Source: Chloroflexota bacterium (lineage in GTDB: Bacteria; Chloroflexota; Limnocylindria; Limnocylindrales; CSP1-4). Taken from it: DNA of 52,186 nt. The notes beneath the pieces were generated by a model. The model searched no databases. It saw nothing but the letters and a program-made list of their open reading frames with translations, and had not been told where the DNA came from. The stretch covers positions 1 to 52,186 of the forward strand of contig JAJXUG010000027.1 in NCBI GenBank assembly GCA_021783095.1. Direction: 5' to 3'. The stretch's first letter is position 1. Each line of letters begins with the position of its first letter. Positions 43,657 to 51,528 of this stretch are shown here, in pieces. Both the position numbers and the translations under genes were made by a program.

Positions 43657-44679
43657 CTACGCGCTGATCACCGACGTGATGATCCCGGTCAGCTTCTCGC
43701 GCGCGGCCGGCTCGACCACAGCGAGCCCGTCGAGCTCGGCCAGGGCGGCGTCGCGGTGGCGGCGCGCCTCGGTGCGGGTGAAGGCGTCGGCGCCGGCACG
43801 CTCGAGGATCGCGACCGTCTCGGCGATCTCGGCCTCGCTCGGCTCCGGCGCGGCGTGCAGGACGGCGAGGCGCGCGCGGTCGGCAGGCGTCGCGTGCTCG
43901 AAGGCGTACAGCACCGGCAGCGTCTTCTTGTGGCGCGCCACGTCGGTCGGCACCTTGCCGGTCTTCTGCTCATCGCCCCAGATGCCCAGCAGGTCGTCGT
44001 TGAGCTGGAACGCGAGGCCGAGCGACCAGCCGAAGCGGCGATACCGGGCGATCACGTCGTCGTCGTCGGTGGCCAGCAGGGCCCCGGCCTCGATCGACGC
44101 CGCGATGAGCGCGGCGGTCTTGCGGCCGATCATGTCGAAGTACAGCTCCACCGTCATGGGCTCGTCCTGGGCGGACGTCGCGATGTCGATGTACTGGCCC
44201 TCGCACAGCAGCACGCACGTCTCGTCGTACAGCCGCATGAGGCGCAGCACCTTGGCGTCGCTGAAGCCGAGGTCGGTCAGGCGGTGGAGCGCCACGCGTG
44301 ACAGGCTGAAGATGAGGTCGCCGGTGTTGATGGCCTGGGGCACGCCGTGGATCGACCACAGGGTGGCCCGGTGGCGGCGCTCGACATCGCCGTCCTCGAT
44401 GTCGTCGTGCACGAGGCTGAAGTTGTGGCCCAGCTCGACGGCGGCCGCGCCGGGCAGGGCGGCCGTGTGCTCGCCGGCGATCGAGGTGTAGGCGAGCAGG
44501 CCCAGCAGCGGGCGCATGCGCTTGCCGCGCGGTCCGGTCGAGCCGTCGAGCCCGAGGTGGTACCGGATCATCTCGTACACGCCGGCCGTGGCGCCCTCGC
44601 GTTCGCCGACGACGCGGAGGATCTCCGCCTCGGTGTCGGCGAGCATCTGGGTCAGGTCGAGGTCGGTCGATACGGTCAT
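43657..44679 (-). CDS. Polyprenyl diphosphate synthase
   Basis: A trans-isoprenyl diphosphate synthase elongating allylic diphosphates with IPP. The 340-residue protein has GKRMRPLLGLLAY, the first Asp-rich motif DDIED at 92-96, GQYIDI, the K-T-A-A-L region and the second motif in FQLNDDLLGIWGD with DDLLG where DDxxD is usual. The start is the ATG whose complement is 44677-44679; the open frame continues further upstream but without family similarity. Product chain length cannot be judged. It is alone on the minus strand here. Confidence 0.92.
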   Translation of the reverse strand: MTVSTDLDLTQMLADTEAEILRVVGEREGATAGVYEMIRYHLGLDGSTGPRGKRMRPLLGLLAYTSIAGEHTAALPGAAAVELGHNFSLVHDDIEDGDVERRHRATLWSIHGVPQAINTGDLIFSLSRVALHRLTDLGFSDAKVLRLMRLYDETCVLLCEGQYIDIATSAQDEPMTVELYFDMIGRKTAALIAASIEAGALLATDDDDVIARYRRFGWSLGLAFQLNDDLLGIWGDEQKTGKVPTDVARHKKTLPVLYAFEHATPADRARLAVLHAAPEPSEAEIAETVAILERAGADAFTRTEARRHRDAALAELDGLAVVEPAAREKLTGIITSVISA

Positions 44680-44689
44680 GGTGGCGAAA

Positions 44690-44695
44690 AGTGTA
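44690..44695 (-). promoter_or_regulatory. Candidate -10 element of the polyprenyl synthetase gene
   Basis: On the minus strand TACACT ends 10 nt before the ATG, giving a very short or absent leader. The inverted repeat at 44704-44724 lies where the -35 would be expected. Confidence 0.4.
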
Positions 44696-44703
44696 CCGTC
44701 CGA

Positions 44704-44724
44704 TGGCGATAAACGTGTTCGCCA
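44704..44724. promoter_or_regulatory. Inverted repeat, likely operator, upstream of the polyprenyl synthetase
   Basis: TGGCGA (44704-44709) and TCGCCA (44719-44724) form a perfect inverted repeat with a 9-nt AT-rich spacer. A further TGGCGA copy lies at 44682-44687, next to the start codon, and AAAAGT occurs beside both outer copies (44687-44692 and 44724-44729). The 21-bp site overlaps the -35 position of the candidate promoter, a classic arrangement for a repressor. Confidence 0.5.
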
Positions 44725-44849
44725 AAAGTAGCCTGTTCGCGTCCGGATGGGAAGAGGGGAACGGTCCGCGAGGCACGTTTGATCGGCCATCGCGTTCGAG
44801 CCGCGCCCGTGCGGGCGCCCACGAGTCCCGTGCGACGGGCTGCGAACGG

Positions 44850-45092
44850 TCAGTCGGCCACTGGCTCGCTGGCGTGAGCCGAGTGCCCGGGCGAGGCAAT
44901 CGCCTCCGCAATGCGCTCGACGCCGTACTCGAACGCAGCGTCCACGTCGCCGCCCAGCCGGAAGGCGCCCGCGAGTTCCATGCTCACGAATCCGCTCGCC
45001 CAGGCGACGATTGTCCGCGACGCCTCGAGCACACGGTCGGGCCCGGCGAGCGCGGCGACCGTGCTGAACATGGCCTCGAGGGCAGCTCCGCC
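44850..45092 (-). pseudogene. TetR-family regulator, C-terminal remnant
   Basis: On the minus strand 80 codons end in TGA and encode a helical segment with VAWASGFVSMELAGAFRLGG, then DVDAAFEYGVERIAEAI. The G-F-V-S-x-E-L-A-G-x-F pattern is typical of the ligand-binding C-terminal (WHG-type) domain of many TetR regulators. The DNA-binding N-terminal half is missing: the sequence upstream is low-complexity. It is therefore a relic, unless a short ATG-started ORF (44850-45071) is translated. Confidence 0.55.
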
Positions 45093-45320
45093 GGCCGGGC
45101 TCGTCCTGCCGGGGCATGGTGACGCGTTCACGGGCGGCGTCGGCGAGGCGGTTCGGCTGGTGCGGGAGTCCGAGACGGCGGCCGCGGCCTGAGCGGAGAC
45201 GGCGTCCGCCAGCGGGCCACGTGAGTCAGCTCCGACTCGATTCGCGGAGCGTCGTGCGTGATCGCCGTCCGGCAGGGCGCCATTGCGTCGGCTCGCCAGC
45301 ACATCGTGCGCCTCAATCAG

Positions 45321-45414
45321 TCTGACACGACTCAGGGTGATGGCCGGGGCGCGGCCTGAGCCTGAGCCTGAGCCTGAGCCTGACGCGACTCACGGTGATG
45401 GCCCGGGGCGCGGC
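45321..45414. repeat. 35-bp direct repeat flanking a CCTGAG hexamer tract
   Basis: The segment TCTGACACGACTCAGGGTGA and following to 45355 recurs at 45379-45414 with three substitutions and one extra C. Between them lie four perfect tandem copies of CCTGAG (45355-45378). Flanking words (CCTCAATCAG before, CCTCAACCAG after) suggest a larger imperfect duplication. No coding role; a small locus that has expanded by slippage. Confidence 0.8.
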
Positions 45415-45477
45415 GCGTGCCTCAACCAGATGCGACGCGGCGCAGCGTCTGGCGCGGCAGCCTCGCCCGAGCCGGAG

Positions 45478-45486
45478 TGCTACCGT
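45478..45486 (+). promoter_or_regulatory. Extended -10 element of recO (leaderless)
   Basis: TGCTACCGT (TGn plus TACCGT at 45481-45486) is followed after 6 nt by the GTG start of recO. It resembles the other short-distance -10 elements in this window. Confidence 0.5.
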
Positions 45487-45492
45487 CGAGGC

Positions 45493-46332
45493 GTGCCCGC
45501 CCCGCGACGCTACGTCACCGATGCCATCGTCCTGTCCCGGTTCGACCTGGGCGAAGCCGACCGTGTCCTGACGCTGATCACCCCCGAGCACGGCAAGCTC
45601 AAGGCGATCGCGAAGGGGATCCGGCGACCCGCATCGCGCCTCGGCGGGAGCCTCGAGCCGTTCGCCGAGCTGAACGTCGCGCTGGCCCGCGGCCGCACCT
45701 TCGACGTCGTGACCGAGGTCCGCGTCGGGCACGCGTGGCTACGGCTCCGGGACTCGCTCGAGAGCGCCGCCACCGCCTGGTACCTCGCGGAGCTCGCCGA
45801 CCGGAGCCTCGAGGAGCGCCATGCCGCGGAGCCGCTGTACGCGCTGCTCCACCGGGCGTACGAGCTGCTCGACGCCGGCATGGCACCCGGCCGCGTCGCC
45901 CGCTGGTACGAGATGCACCTCGCTGACGAGCTGGGCCAGCGCCCCGAGGCGGACCGCTGCGTGGAGTGCGACCGGATGCTCGAGGCGAGCGAATCCTTCC
46001 GCTGGGTGCCGCCGTTGGGCGGCGTGCTCTGCAGTCGCTGCCCGGGCCCCGGCGCCGACCGAGCCGGCCTGTCGCTCGAGGCGCTCAAGCTGCTCAAGGC
46101 GTACCAGCGGCTCGACATCGAGGCCATCGCCGCGCTGCGGCTGCCCGACGAGGTCGAGCGCGAGGTGGAGGCGGCGATGCGGGACTTCATGCGGATCGCG
46201 CTCGAGCGCGACCCACGCTCGCTCGCCTTCCTCGACGAGGTCCGCGCGCACCCGCCGCACCCGGGGCTGGCAGCCCGCCCCGTCGCCGGAGACCCGGCGG
46301 CCGACCGTGCGGCGGCCGTTCCGCCGGCTTGA
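45493..46332 (+). CDS. recO: DNA repair protein RecO
   Basis: RecO loads RecA on SSB-coated DNA with RecR. The 279-residue protein has the OB-fold start RRYVTDAIVLSRFDLGEADRVLTL, then GKLKAIAKGIRRPASRLGG, LEPFAELNVAL and a zinc motif with CVEC and CSRC. The helical C-terminal half ends in a Pro/Ala-rich tail. GTG at 45493 fits the promoter next to it. An in-frame opening further upstream has no family similarity. Confidence 0.95.
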   Translation: MPAPRRYVTDAIVLSRFDLGEADRVLTLITPEHGKLKAIAKGIRRPASRLGGSLEPFAELNVALARGRTFDVVTEVRVGHAWLRLRDSLESAATAWYLAELADRSLEERHAAEPLYALLHRAYELLDAGMAPGRVARWYEMHLADELGQRPEADRCVECDRMLEASESFRWVPPLGGVLCSRCPGPGADRAGLSLEALKLLKAYQRLDIEAIAALRLPDEVEREVEAAMRDFMRIALERDPRSLAFLDEVRAHPPHPGLAARPVAGDPAADRAAAVPPA

Positions 46333-46381
46333 AAAGGCGACCTGCACCCGACAGCCACGTGCCACGAGAGGGGAACAACCG

Positions 46382-46807
46382 ATGGTCTTCGACTCCGAGA
46401 GCGCGCAGGACCAGCACGCGCTTGAACGGCTGGAGCGCGACAAGATCGCCTGGCTCACCTCGGTGACGCCCGACGGACAGCCGCAGACGTTCCCGGTCTG
46501 GTTCCTCTGGGAGGCTGGCGAGGTCCTCGTCTACAGCTCCAAGAAGGCGAAGCGCAACGCCAACATCGCGGCCAACCCGCGCGTCTCGATCCACCTCGAG
46601 GGGGACTCCGACGGAGGCGACCTGGTCATCGTCGAGGGCATGGCGCACATCGACGACGCGACGCCACCGCCCGACCGGCACGAGGCCTACATGGCGAAGT
46701 ACGGCGAGTGGATGGTCCGCGACCTCGGGTCGGTGGAGGCGTTCCTGGCCGAGTACATCGTGCCCGTGCGCATCACCCCCACGCGCGGCCGGGCGACCGG
46801 GGCATGA
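46382..46807 (+). CDS. PPOX-class F420-dependent or FMN-binding oxidoreductase
   Basis: A 141-residue split-barrel protein: RLERDKIAWLTSVTPDGQPQ, FPVWFLWEAGEVLVYSS, KKAKRNANIAANPRVSIHLEGD, VIVEGMAHI and the C-terminal VPVRITPTRGR. It matches the TIGR03667/Rv3369-type group that binds F420 or FMN. The substrate is unknown. The ATG follows gaggggaac. The stop overlaps the dipeptidase ATG (ATGA). Confidence 0.9.
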   Translation: MVFDSESAQDQHALERLERDKIAWLTSVTPDGQPQTFPVWFLWEAGEVLVYSSKKAKRNANIAANPRVSIHLEGDSDGGDLVIVEGMAHIDDATPPPDRHEAYMAKYGEWMVRDLGSVEAFLAEYIVPVRITPTRGRATGA

Positions 46808-47979
46808 GGCGGCGCGCCGCTGTGGCGGCCGCGGCGGGGGTCGTGGGCGCGGCCGCCGCGGCCGGGCCGCTCTTGGACCGCTACGCCGCCCGCGTCGAAG
46901 CGCGGATGAACCCGGTCACGCCGGGCCCCTGGCCGGCACCGTCGGAGCGGGCGCTCGCGCTCCACGCCGCGCTGCGGATCGCCGACCTCCACGCCGATTC
47001 GCTGCTCTTCGGGCGTGACCTGCTCAGGCGCTCCTCCGTCGGGCACGTGGACGTGCCGCGGATGCAGGCCGGCAATCTGGCGCTTGAGGTCTTCTCGATG
47101 CCGACGAAGACCCCCAAGCACATGAACTACGAGCACAACACCGACGAGACCGACGACGTCATCGCGCTCGCGTTGGCCAAGCGCTGGCCGCGGGCGACGT
47201 GGCGGAGCCTGACGGCCCGGGCGCTCCACTTCGCAGCCCGGGCGGAGCGGTTCGCCGCGCGCTCCGACGGCGCCCTGCGCATCATCCGCACCCGGGGCGA
47301 CCTGGCGGCGTTCCTGGCCGAGCGCGCCGAGCGGCCGTCGCTCACGGCGGCCGTCCTCTCGATCGAGGGCGCCCATGCACTCGACGACGACCCGGCCAAT
47401 GTGGACGTGGTGTTCGACGCCGGCGTGCGCATGATCTCGCCGACCCACTTCTTCGACACCGCCTTCGGCGGGTCGGCGCACGGGATGGAGCAGGGGGGCC
47501 TCACCGCGAAGGGCCGCGAGATGATCAGCCGGATGGAGGCGCGCGGCATGGTCCTGGACCTCGCCCACGCGTCGGCCGCGACGATCGATGACGCGCTGTC
47601 GATGGCCACGCGCCCCGTCGTCGCCTCGCACACGGGCGTCAAGGGCGTCTGCGACAACAGCAGGAACCTGAGCGACGAGCACCTCACCGGGATCGCCGCG
47701 ACGGGGGGCGTGGTCGGGATCGGGTTCTGGGACGTCGCGACCGGCGGCAGGGAGCCCGAGTGGATCGCCCGCTCGGTCGGCTACGCCGTCGAGCGCATCG
47801 GCCCCGAGCACGTGGGCCTGGGCTCGGACTGGGACGGCGCCGTGGAGGTGCCGTTCGACGCCGCCAACCTCGCGATCCTCACGGACCAGCTCCTGCGCGT
47901 CGGCCTGGACGAGGCGTCGATCCGCCTGGTCATGGGAGAGAACGCGCTGCGGGTGCTGGCCGAGGCGCTGCCGGCGTAG
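46804..47979 (+). CDS. Membrane dipeptidase (peptidase M19)
   Basis: A zinc dipeptidase of the amidohydrolase fold, 391 residues. The N-terminus RRRAAVAAAAGVVGAAAAAG looks like a signal anchor or twin-Arg-like leader, so export is likely. Metal ligands: HxD in IADLHADSL, Glu in SIEGAHAL, His in LDLAHAS and His in VASHTGVKGVC; the DW loop HVGLGSDWDG follows. The end ENALRVLAEAL is typical. Possible roles are peptide or D-amino-acid dipeptide turnover outside the cell. Confidence 0.92.
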   Translation: MRRRAAVAAAAGVVGAAAAAGPLLDRYAARVEARMNPVTPGPWPAPSERALALHAALRIADLHADSLLFGRDLLRRSSVGHVDVPRMQAGNLALEVFSMPTKTPKHMNYEHNTDETDDVIALALAKRWPRATWRSLTARALHFAARAERFAARSDGALRIIRTRGDLAAFLAERAERPSLTAAVLSIEGAHALDDDPANVDVVFDAGVRMISPTHFFDTAFGGSAHGMEQGGLTAKGREMISRMEARGMVLDLAHASAATIDDALSMATRPVVASHTGVKGVCDNSRNLSDEHLTGIAATGGVVGIGFWDVATGGREPEWIARSVGYAVERIGPEHVGLGSDWDGAVEVPFDAANLAILTDQLLRVGLDEASIRLVMGENALRVLAEALPA

Positions 47980-48034
47980 GCGCTGGTCGCGGCCGGGCCG
48001 GGCAGGCGGACGGCTCGCGCGAGGCTGGGTCCGG

Positions 48035-48664
48035 TCAGCCCGCCGGCTTCGACGTCCCGATCTTGCGCTCCTTGCCGGTCAGCAGGCGCTGGATGTTGTC
48101 CGCGTGGAAGGCGTAGATCAGGGCCACGCCGCCGACCGCGTACGCGTACATCCAGGGGTTCAGCGGCGCGAGCGTCGTCCAGGCGGCCAGCAGCACGCCT
48201 GCCGCGAGCGTCGCGGTCAGCGAGCCGAGGGACGAGTAGCGCGAGATCAGGATCACGCCCGCGAACAGCGGGATGATCACGAGCGCGATCCACGGCTGGA
48301 GGACGAGCAGCGCGCCCCATGACGGCGCCACGCCGCGGCCGCCGTGGAACCCCATGAAGATCGAGCGGCTGTGGCCGACGACCGCAGCCATCGCGGTGAA
48401 CACCGCCAGCGGCACGCCGCCGCCGACGACGAAGGCCAGCAGCACCGCGACCGACCCCTTCGCCGCGTCGAGGAGGCCGCTGAGGAGCGCCCAGCGCGGC
48501 CCGAGGGCTCGCATCGTGTTCGATCCGCCGGTCCGCCCGCTGCCGACCGTCCGCGGGTCCGGGCCGCCGGCGATCTTCGAGATGATCACGCTCCACGGGA
48601 TGCCGCCGATGACGAAGGCGGCGGCGACGGCGACGAGATCGAGGAGGGCGGTCGGGACGTCCAC
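48035..48664 (-). CDS. plsY: Glycerol-3-phosphate acyltransferase PlsY
   Basis: Acylates glycerol-3-phosphate from acyl-phosphate to make lysophosphatidic acid. The 209-residue protein has five or so hydrophobic segments and the family motifs GSGRTGGSNTMRALG, VVGHSRSIFMGFHGGRGVA and the ISRYSSLGSLTA segment. GTG with complement at 48662-48664 was chosen because a TATACT -10 element precedes it by 8 nt. A TTG seven codons upstream would overlap that element. Last in the glpK-panE-plsY direction. Confidence 0.93.
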   Translation of the reverse strand: MDVPTALLDLVAVAAAFVIGGIPWSVIISKIAGGPDPRTVGSGRTGGSNTMRALGPRWALLSGLLDAAKGSVAVLLAFVVGGGVPLAVFTAMAAVVGHSRSIFMGFHGGRGVAPSWGALLVLQPWIALVIIPLFAGVILISRYSSLGSLTATLAAGVLLAAWTTLAPLNPWMYAYAVGGVALIYAFHADNIQRLLTGKERKIGTSKPAG

Positions 48665-48672
48665 GGCGCCGG

Positions 48673-48678
48673 AGTATA
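48673..48678 (-). promoter_or_regulatory. -10 element of plsY (leaderless)
   Basis: On the minus strand TATACT lies at 48678-48673 with the GTG start 8 nt downstream. It lies in the 31-nt gap between panE and plsY, so plsY may be transcribed on its own as well as from glpK. Confidence 0.5.
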
Positions 48679-48695
48679 CGCTCAACCGCCGCCGG

Positions 48696-49763
48696 TCACG
48701 TCCCCACCTCCGGCCTGTCGCACGCCGCGAGCAGGGCGCTCGGGTCGCCTCGCCACGGATCGCCGGCGGCGGGCTCGAGGGCCACGGCCTCGACCAGCGT
48801 CGCCAACCTCGCGTTGACGGGCGTCCGCACCCCGAGGAGCCGGCCGGCCTCCGCCACGGCGCCGTTCAGCCAGGGCGCCTCGGTGGGTCCGGTGGCACCG
48901 CCCCGGAGCCGGATCCGGAGCGACGGGTCCTTGCCGCCCCGGGCTCGCCCGAGCGCGAACGAGAGCGCCGGCCGGGCGATGACGCGCGGCAGCCGCAGGC
49001 CGAGCAGGAGTGCCCTCACCTGGCCGCCGGGCAGCGAGACGACGGTGAGGCCCTGGGCACGCATCACGGCGAGCGCCTCGTCCAGCTGCCGGCGCTCGAT
49101 CTCGAACCCCGCCGGGTCGGCCCACACGGCGCCGACGTCCATGTCGAGCAGCCCGCTCGTGGCGTTGCCGACGAGGTTCGCGAGCAGCTTCGACCACTTC
49201 ATCGCGGCGGCATCGGGGCGGGCGACCGTCGGCAGGCCGCCGTCGGCGAAAGCGGCGGCGAGCTCATGGCGCAGCGCGGCCGTGTCACCGCGGACCGGAG
49301 CGAGGCCGAGGCCGCCAGTCCGCCGCCGCGCCACGCCGCCGGGCGCGGGCTCGACTGCCGTCGTGAGCGAGGCGGCGACGAGCGGCGAGGTTCGGGCAGC
49401 AGCTGCCGCCGCCTCGGCGCCGATCCCGTTCTGCACGGTCATCAGCGGCACGTTGGGCCAGTGCGCGGCCGCCGCGAGGGCGCCCGCGAGGTCGAACATC
49501 TTGACGCTGACGACCAGGAGGTCCGGCTCGGCCGGCGCGGCTTCAACGGTGGAGACGCGCCGCACCTGCACCGTTGTCCGGCGCCGCTTCGGCCCCTCGA
49601 TGACCAGCGGTGACGGGGAGCCGCCGCCCGGGCCCCGCCGCCCGAGCAGCGTGACGTCCCAGCCGGCGGCCGCGAGCGTGCCGCCCAGAAACGATCCGAC
49701 TGCGCCGGCGCCCACGACGACCGCCGCGCGCGGCACCGTCAAGACGCCGGGCCCGTGGGTCAC
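48696..49763 (-). CDS. panE: 2-dehydropantoate 2-reductase (ketopantoate reductase)
   Basis: Reduces ketopantoate to pantoate for CoA synthesis. The 355-residue product has the NADPH loop [14 protein letters not shown] near the N-terminus, [22 protein letters not shown], and the substrate-binding [22 protein letters not shown]. The C-terminal helical domain ends in a Pro/Glu/Asp-rich stretch. The GTG shares GTGA with the glpK stop, so it is translated with glpK. Other Rossmann reductases of the ApbA family remain possible. Confidence 0.88.
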   Translation of the reverse strand: MTHGPGVLTVPRAAVVVGAGAVGSFLGGTLAAAGWDVTLLGRRGPGGGSPSPLVIEGPKRRRTTVQVRRVSTVEAAPAEPDLLVVSVKMFDLAGALAAAAHWPNVPLMTVQNGIGAEAAAAAARTSPLVAASLTTAVEPAPGGVARRRTGGLGLAPVRGDTAALRHELAAAFADGGLPTVARPDAAAMKWSKLLANLVGNATSGLLDMDVGAVWADPAGFEIERRQLDEALAVMRAQGLTVVSLPGGQVRALLLGLRLPRVIARPALSFALGRARGGKDPSLRIRLRGGATGPTEAPWLNGAVAEAGRLLGVRTPVNARLATLVEAVALEPAAGDPWRGDPSALLAACDRPEVGT

Positions 49764-51259
49764 TCGTCGATCCAGTCGAACGTTCGCGTCACGGCCTTCT
49801 TCCAGCGGGCGTAGTCGCGGTCGCGGGCCCCTGCGTCCATCGCGGGGCGCCAGGTCCGGTCGGCGGCCCAGATGGCCCGCAGCTCGTCGAGCCCGGACCA
49901 GTAGCCCACCGCCAGCCCGGCCGCGCATGCGGCGCCGAACGCCGTCGTCTCGGCCACCCTCGGGCGGACGACCGGCACGTCGAGCACGTCGGCCTGGAAC
50001 TGCATCAGCAGCTCGTTGGCGACCATGCCCCCGTCGACCTTGAGCTCGGTCAGGGCGACGCCGCTGTCGGCCACCATGGCGTCGAACACCTCGCGCGACT
50101 GCCAGGCGGTGGCCTCGAGCGCGGCCCGGGCAATGTGCCCGCGATTGACGTACCGAGTGAGGCCCGCGATGACGCCTCGCGCGTCGGATCGCCAGTACGG
50201 CGCGTACAGGCCCGAGAACGCCGGCACGAACGCGATGCCGCCGCTGTCGTCGACGGAGCGGGCGAGCGGCTCGACCTCGGCGGCCGACGAGATGAGCCCG
50301 AGGTTGTCGCGCAGCCACTGGATGAGCGCGCCCGCGATCGCCACGGAGCCCTCGAGCGCGTAGACGGGGGCCGCCTCGCCCAGCCGGTACCCGACGGTTG
50401 TGAGCAGACCGTGCCACGAGTGCACGATCCGCTCGCCGGTGTTGAGGAGCATGAAGCAGCCGGTGCCGTACGTGTTCTTCGCGTTGCCGGGGTCGAAGCA
50501 GGCCTGCCCGAACAGGGCGGCGTGCTGGTCGCCGAGGTCGCCTGCGATGGGGACGCCCGCGAGGTCGCCGACGCACGTCCCGTAGACCTCCGACGAGGAG
50601 CGGATCTCGGGCAGGATCGCCCGCGGCACGCCGATCGCCGCGAGCGGCTCGTCGTCCCAAGCGAGCGTCGCGAGGTCCATCAGCATCGTCCGGCTCGCGT
50701 TGGTGACGTCCGTGACGTGGACGCCGCCGTTCGGGCCGCCCGTCAGGTTCCAGACGCACCACGTGTCGATGGTGCCCACCAGGAGCCGGCCGTCGTCGAG
50801 CGCCGCCCTGACGCCCGGCACGTTGTCGAGCATCCAGCGGATCTTCGGCCCGGCGAAGTAGGTCGCCAGCGGCAGCCCGGTCCGCGAGCGGAAGCGATCC
50901 GGCCCGTCGTCGCGGGCGAGCTCGGCCACCAGCTTGTCCGTCCGCGTGTCCTGCCAGACGATGGCGTTGCCGATGGGCTCGCCGGTGGTCCGGTCCCAGG
51001 CCACCGTCGTCTCGCGCTGGTTCGTGATGCCGATGGCCGCGAGGTCGGCGGCTGCGAGGCCGGCCGTGGCCAGGGCGCCCCGGATGACCTCGCCGACGCG
51101 GTCGCGGATCTCTGCCGCGTCGTGCTCCACCCAGCCCGGCCGCGGGTAGATCTGGCGGTGCTCGAGCTGGTGGGTCGCGACGGGCCGGCCGTCGTGGTCG
51201 AAGATCATGAACCGGGTGCTCGTGGTGCCCTGGTCCAGGGCGCCGACGAACTTCGTCAT
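49760..51259 (-). CDS. glpK: Glycerol kinase
   Basis: Makes glycerol-3-phosphate from glycerol and ATP. The 499-residue FGGY kinase has [16 protein letters not shown] at the start, [45 protein letters not shown] and the C-terminal [26 protein letters not shown]. The ATG follows a ggagcctgatcg ribosome binding site. First gene of the minus-strand set; the product feeds PlsY. Confidence 0.96.
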   Translation of the reverse strand: MTKFVGALDQGTTSTRFMIFDHDGRPVATHQLEHRQIYPRPGWVEHDAAEIRDRVGEVIRGALATAGLAAADLAAIGITNQRETTVAWDRTTGEPIGNAIVWQDTRTDKLVAELARDDGPDRFRSRTGLPLATYFAGPKIRWMLDNVPGVRAALDDGRLLVGTIDTWCVWNLTGGPNGGVHVTDVTNASRTMLMDLATLAWDDEPLAAIGVPRAILPEIRSSSEVYGTCVGDLAGVPIAGDLGDQHAALFGQACFDPGNAKNTYGTGCFMLLNTGERIVHSWHGLLTTVGYRLGEAAPVYALEGSVAIAGALIQWLRDNLGLISSAAEVEPLARSVDDSGGIAFVPAFSGLYAPYWRSDARGVIAGLTRYVNRGHIARAALEATAWQSREVFDAMVADSGVALTELKVDGGMVANELLMQFQADVLDVPVVRPRVAETTAFGAACAAGLAVGYWSGLDELRAIWAADRTWRPAMDAGARDRDYARWKKAVTRTFDWIDE

Positions 51260-51528
51260 CGATCAGGCTCCAAGCGCGCGGGGTACGGTGCGCCGAGTAT
51301 CGCGCGTTCGCGAGCCGGGGCGTCGGCGGTCCACGCCAGATCGAGCTGCTGGAGGTTCATCCCGGCCATTCGTCGCGCGCAGATGGACGCCTGTGGCCAG
51401 AAGGGTCCACGCGGCGCCGCGGAATGGGGTCGCGGCACGCCCGGATCGCGGCCCCGACCCTGCTAGCATCGACGTCGATCACGCGCTCGGCCATGCCAGG
51501 ACCGACGCCCACGGAGACCGCTTCCCCC
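51260..51528. other. Divergent spacer between glpK and glyS
   Basis: A 269-nt gap with no supported gene. On the minus side a GATACT hexamer at 51301-51296 is a weak -10 candidate for glpK, whose ribosome binding site follows. On the plus side the glyS promoter element lies at 51461-51469. The rest is ordinary GC-rich sequence. Confidence 0.6.
51461..51469 (+). promoter_or_regulatory. Extended -10 element of glyS
   Basis: TGCTAGCAT (extended -10; TAGCAT at 51464-51469) is the same nonamer as before the GlmL-like gene at 29645. The start of transcription would be near 51476, so glyS would carry a leader of about 15-50 nt depending on the ATG used. Confidence 0.55.

Larger units (their letters stand above)
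44680..45492. other. Long intergenic stretch with relics and repeats
   Basis: About 810 nt without an intact gene. It holds the promoter and operator of the polyprenyl synthetase, an unremarkable 120-nt spacer, a TetR C-terminal relic on the minus strand (44850-45092), a further 230 nt with no recognisable feature, and a cluster of direct repeats (45321-45414) before the recO promoter. Confidence 0.75.

Noticed and set aside
45071..45302. Full-length TetR gene on the minus strand, read as the whole ORF 44850-45302
   Set aside because: Codons upstream of about 45092 are Arg/Ala/Pro-rich with no helix-turn-helix; only the C-terminal domain pattern is credible.
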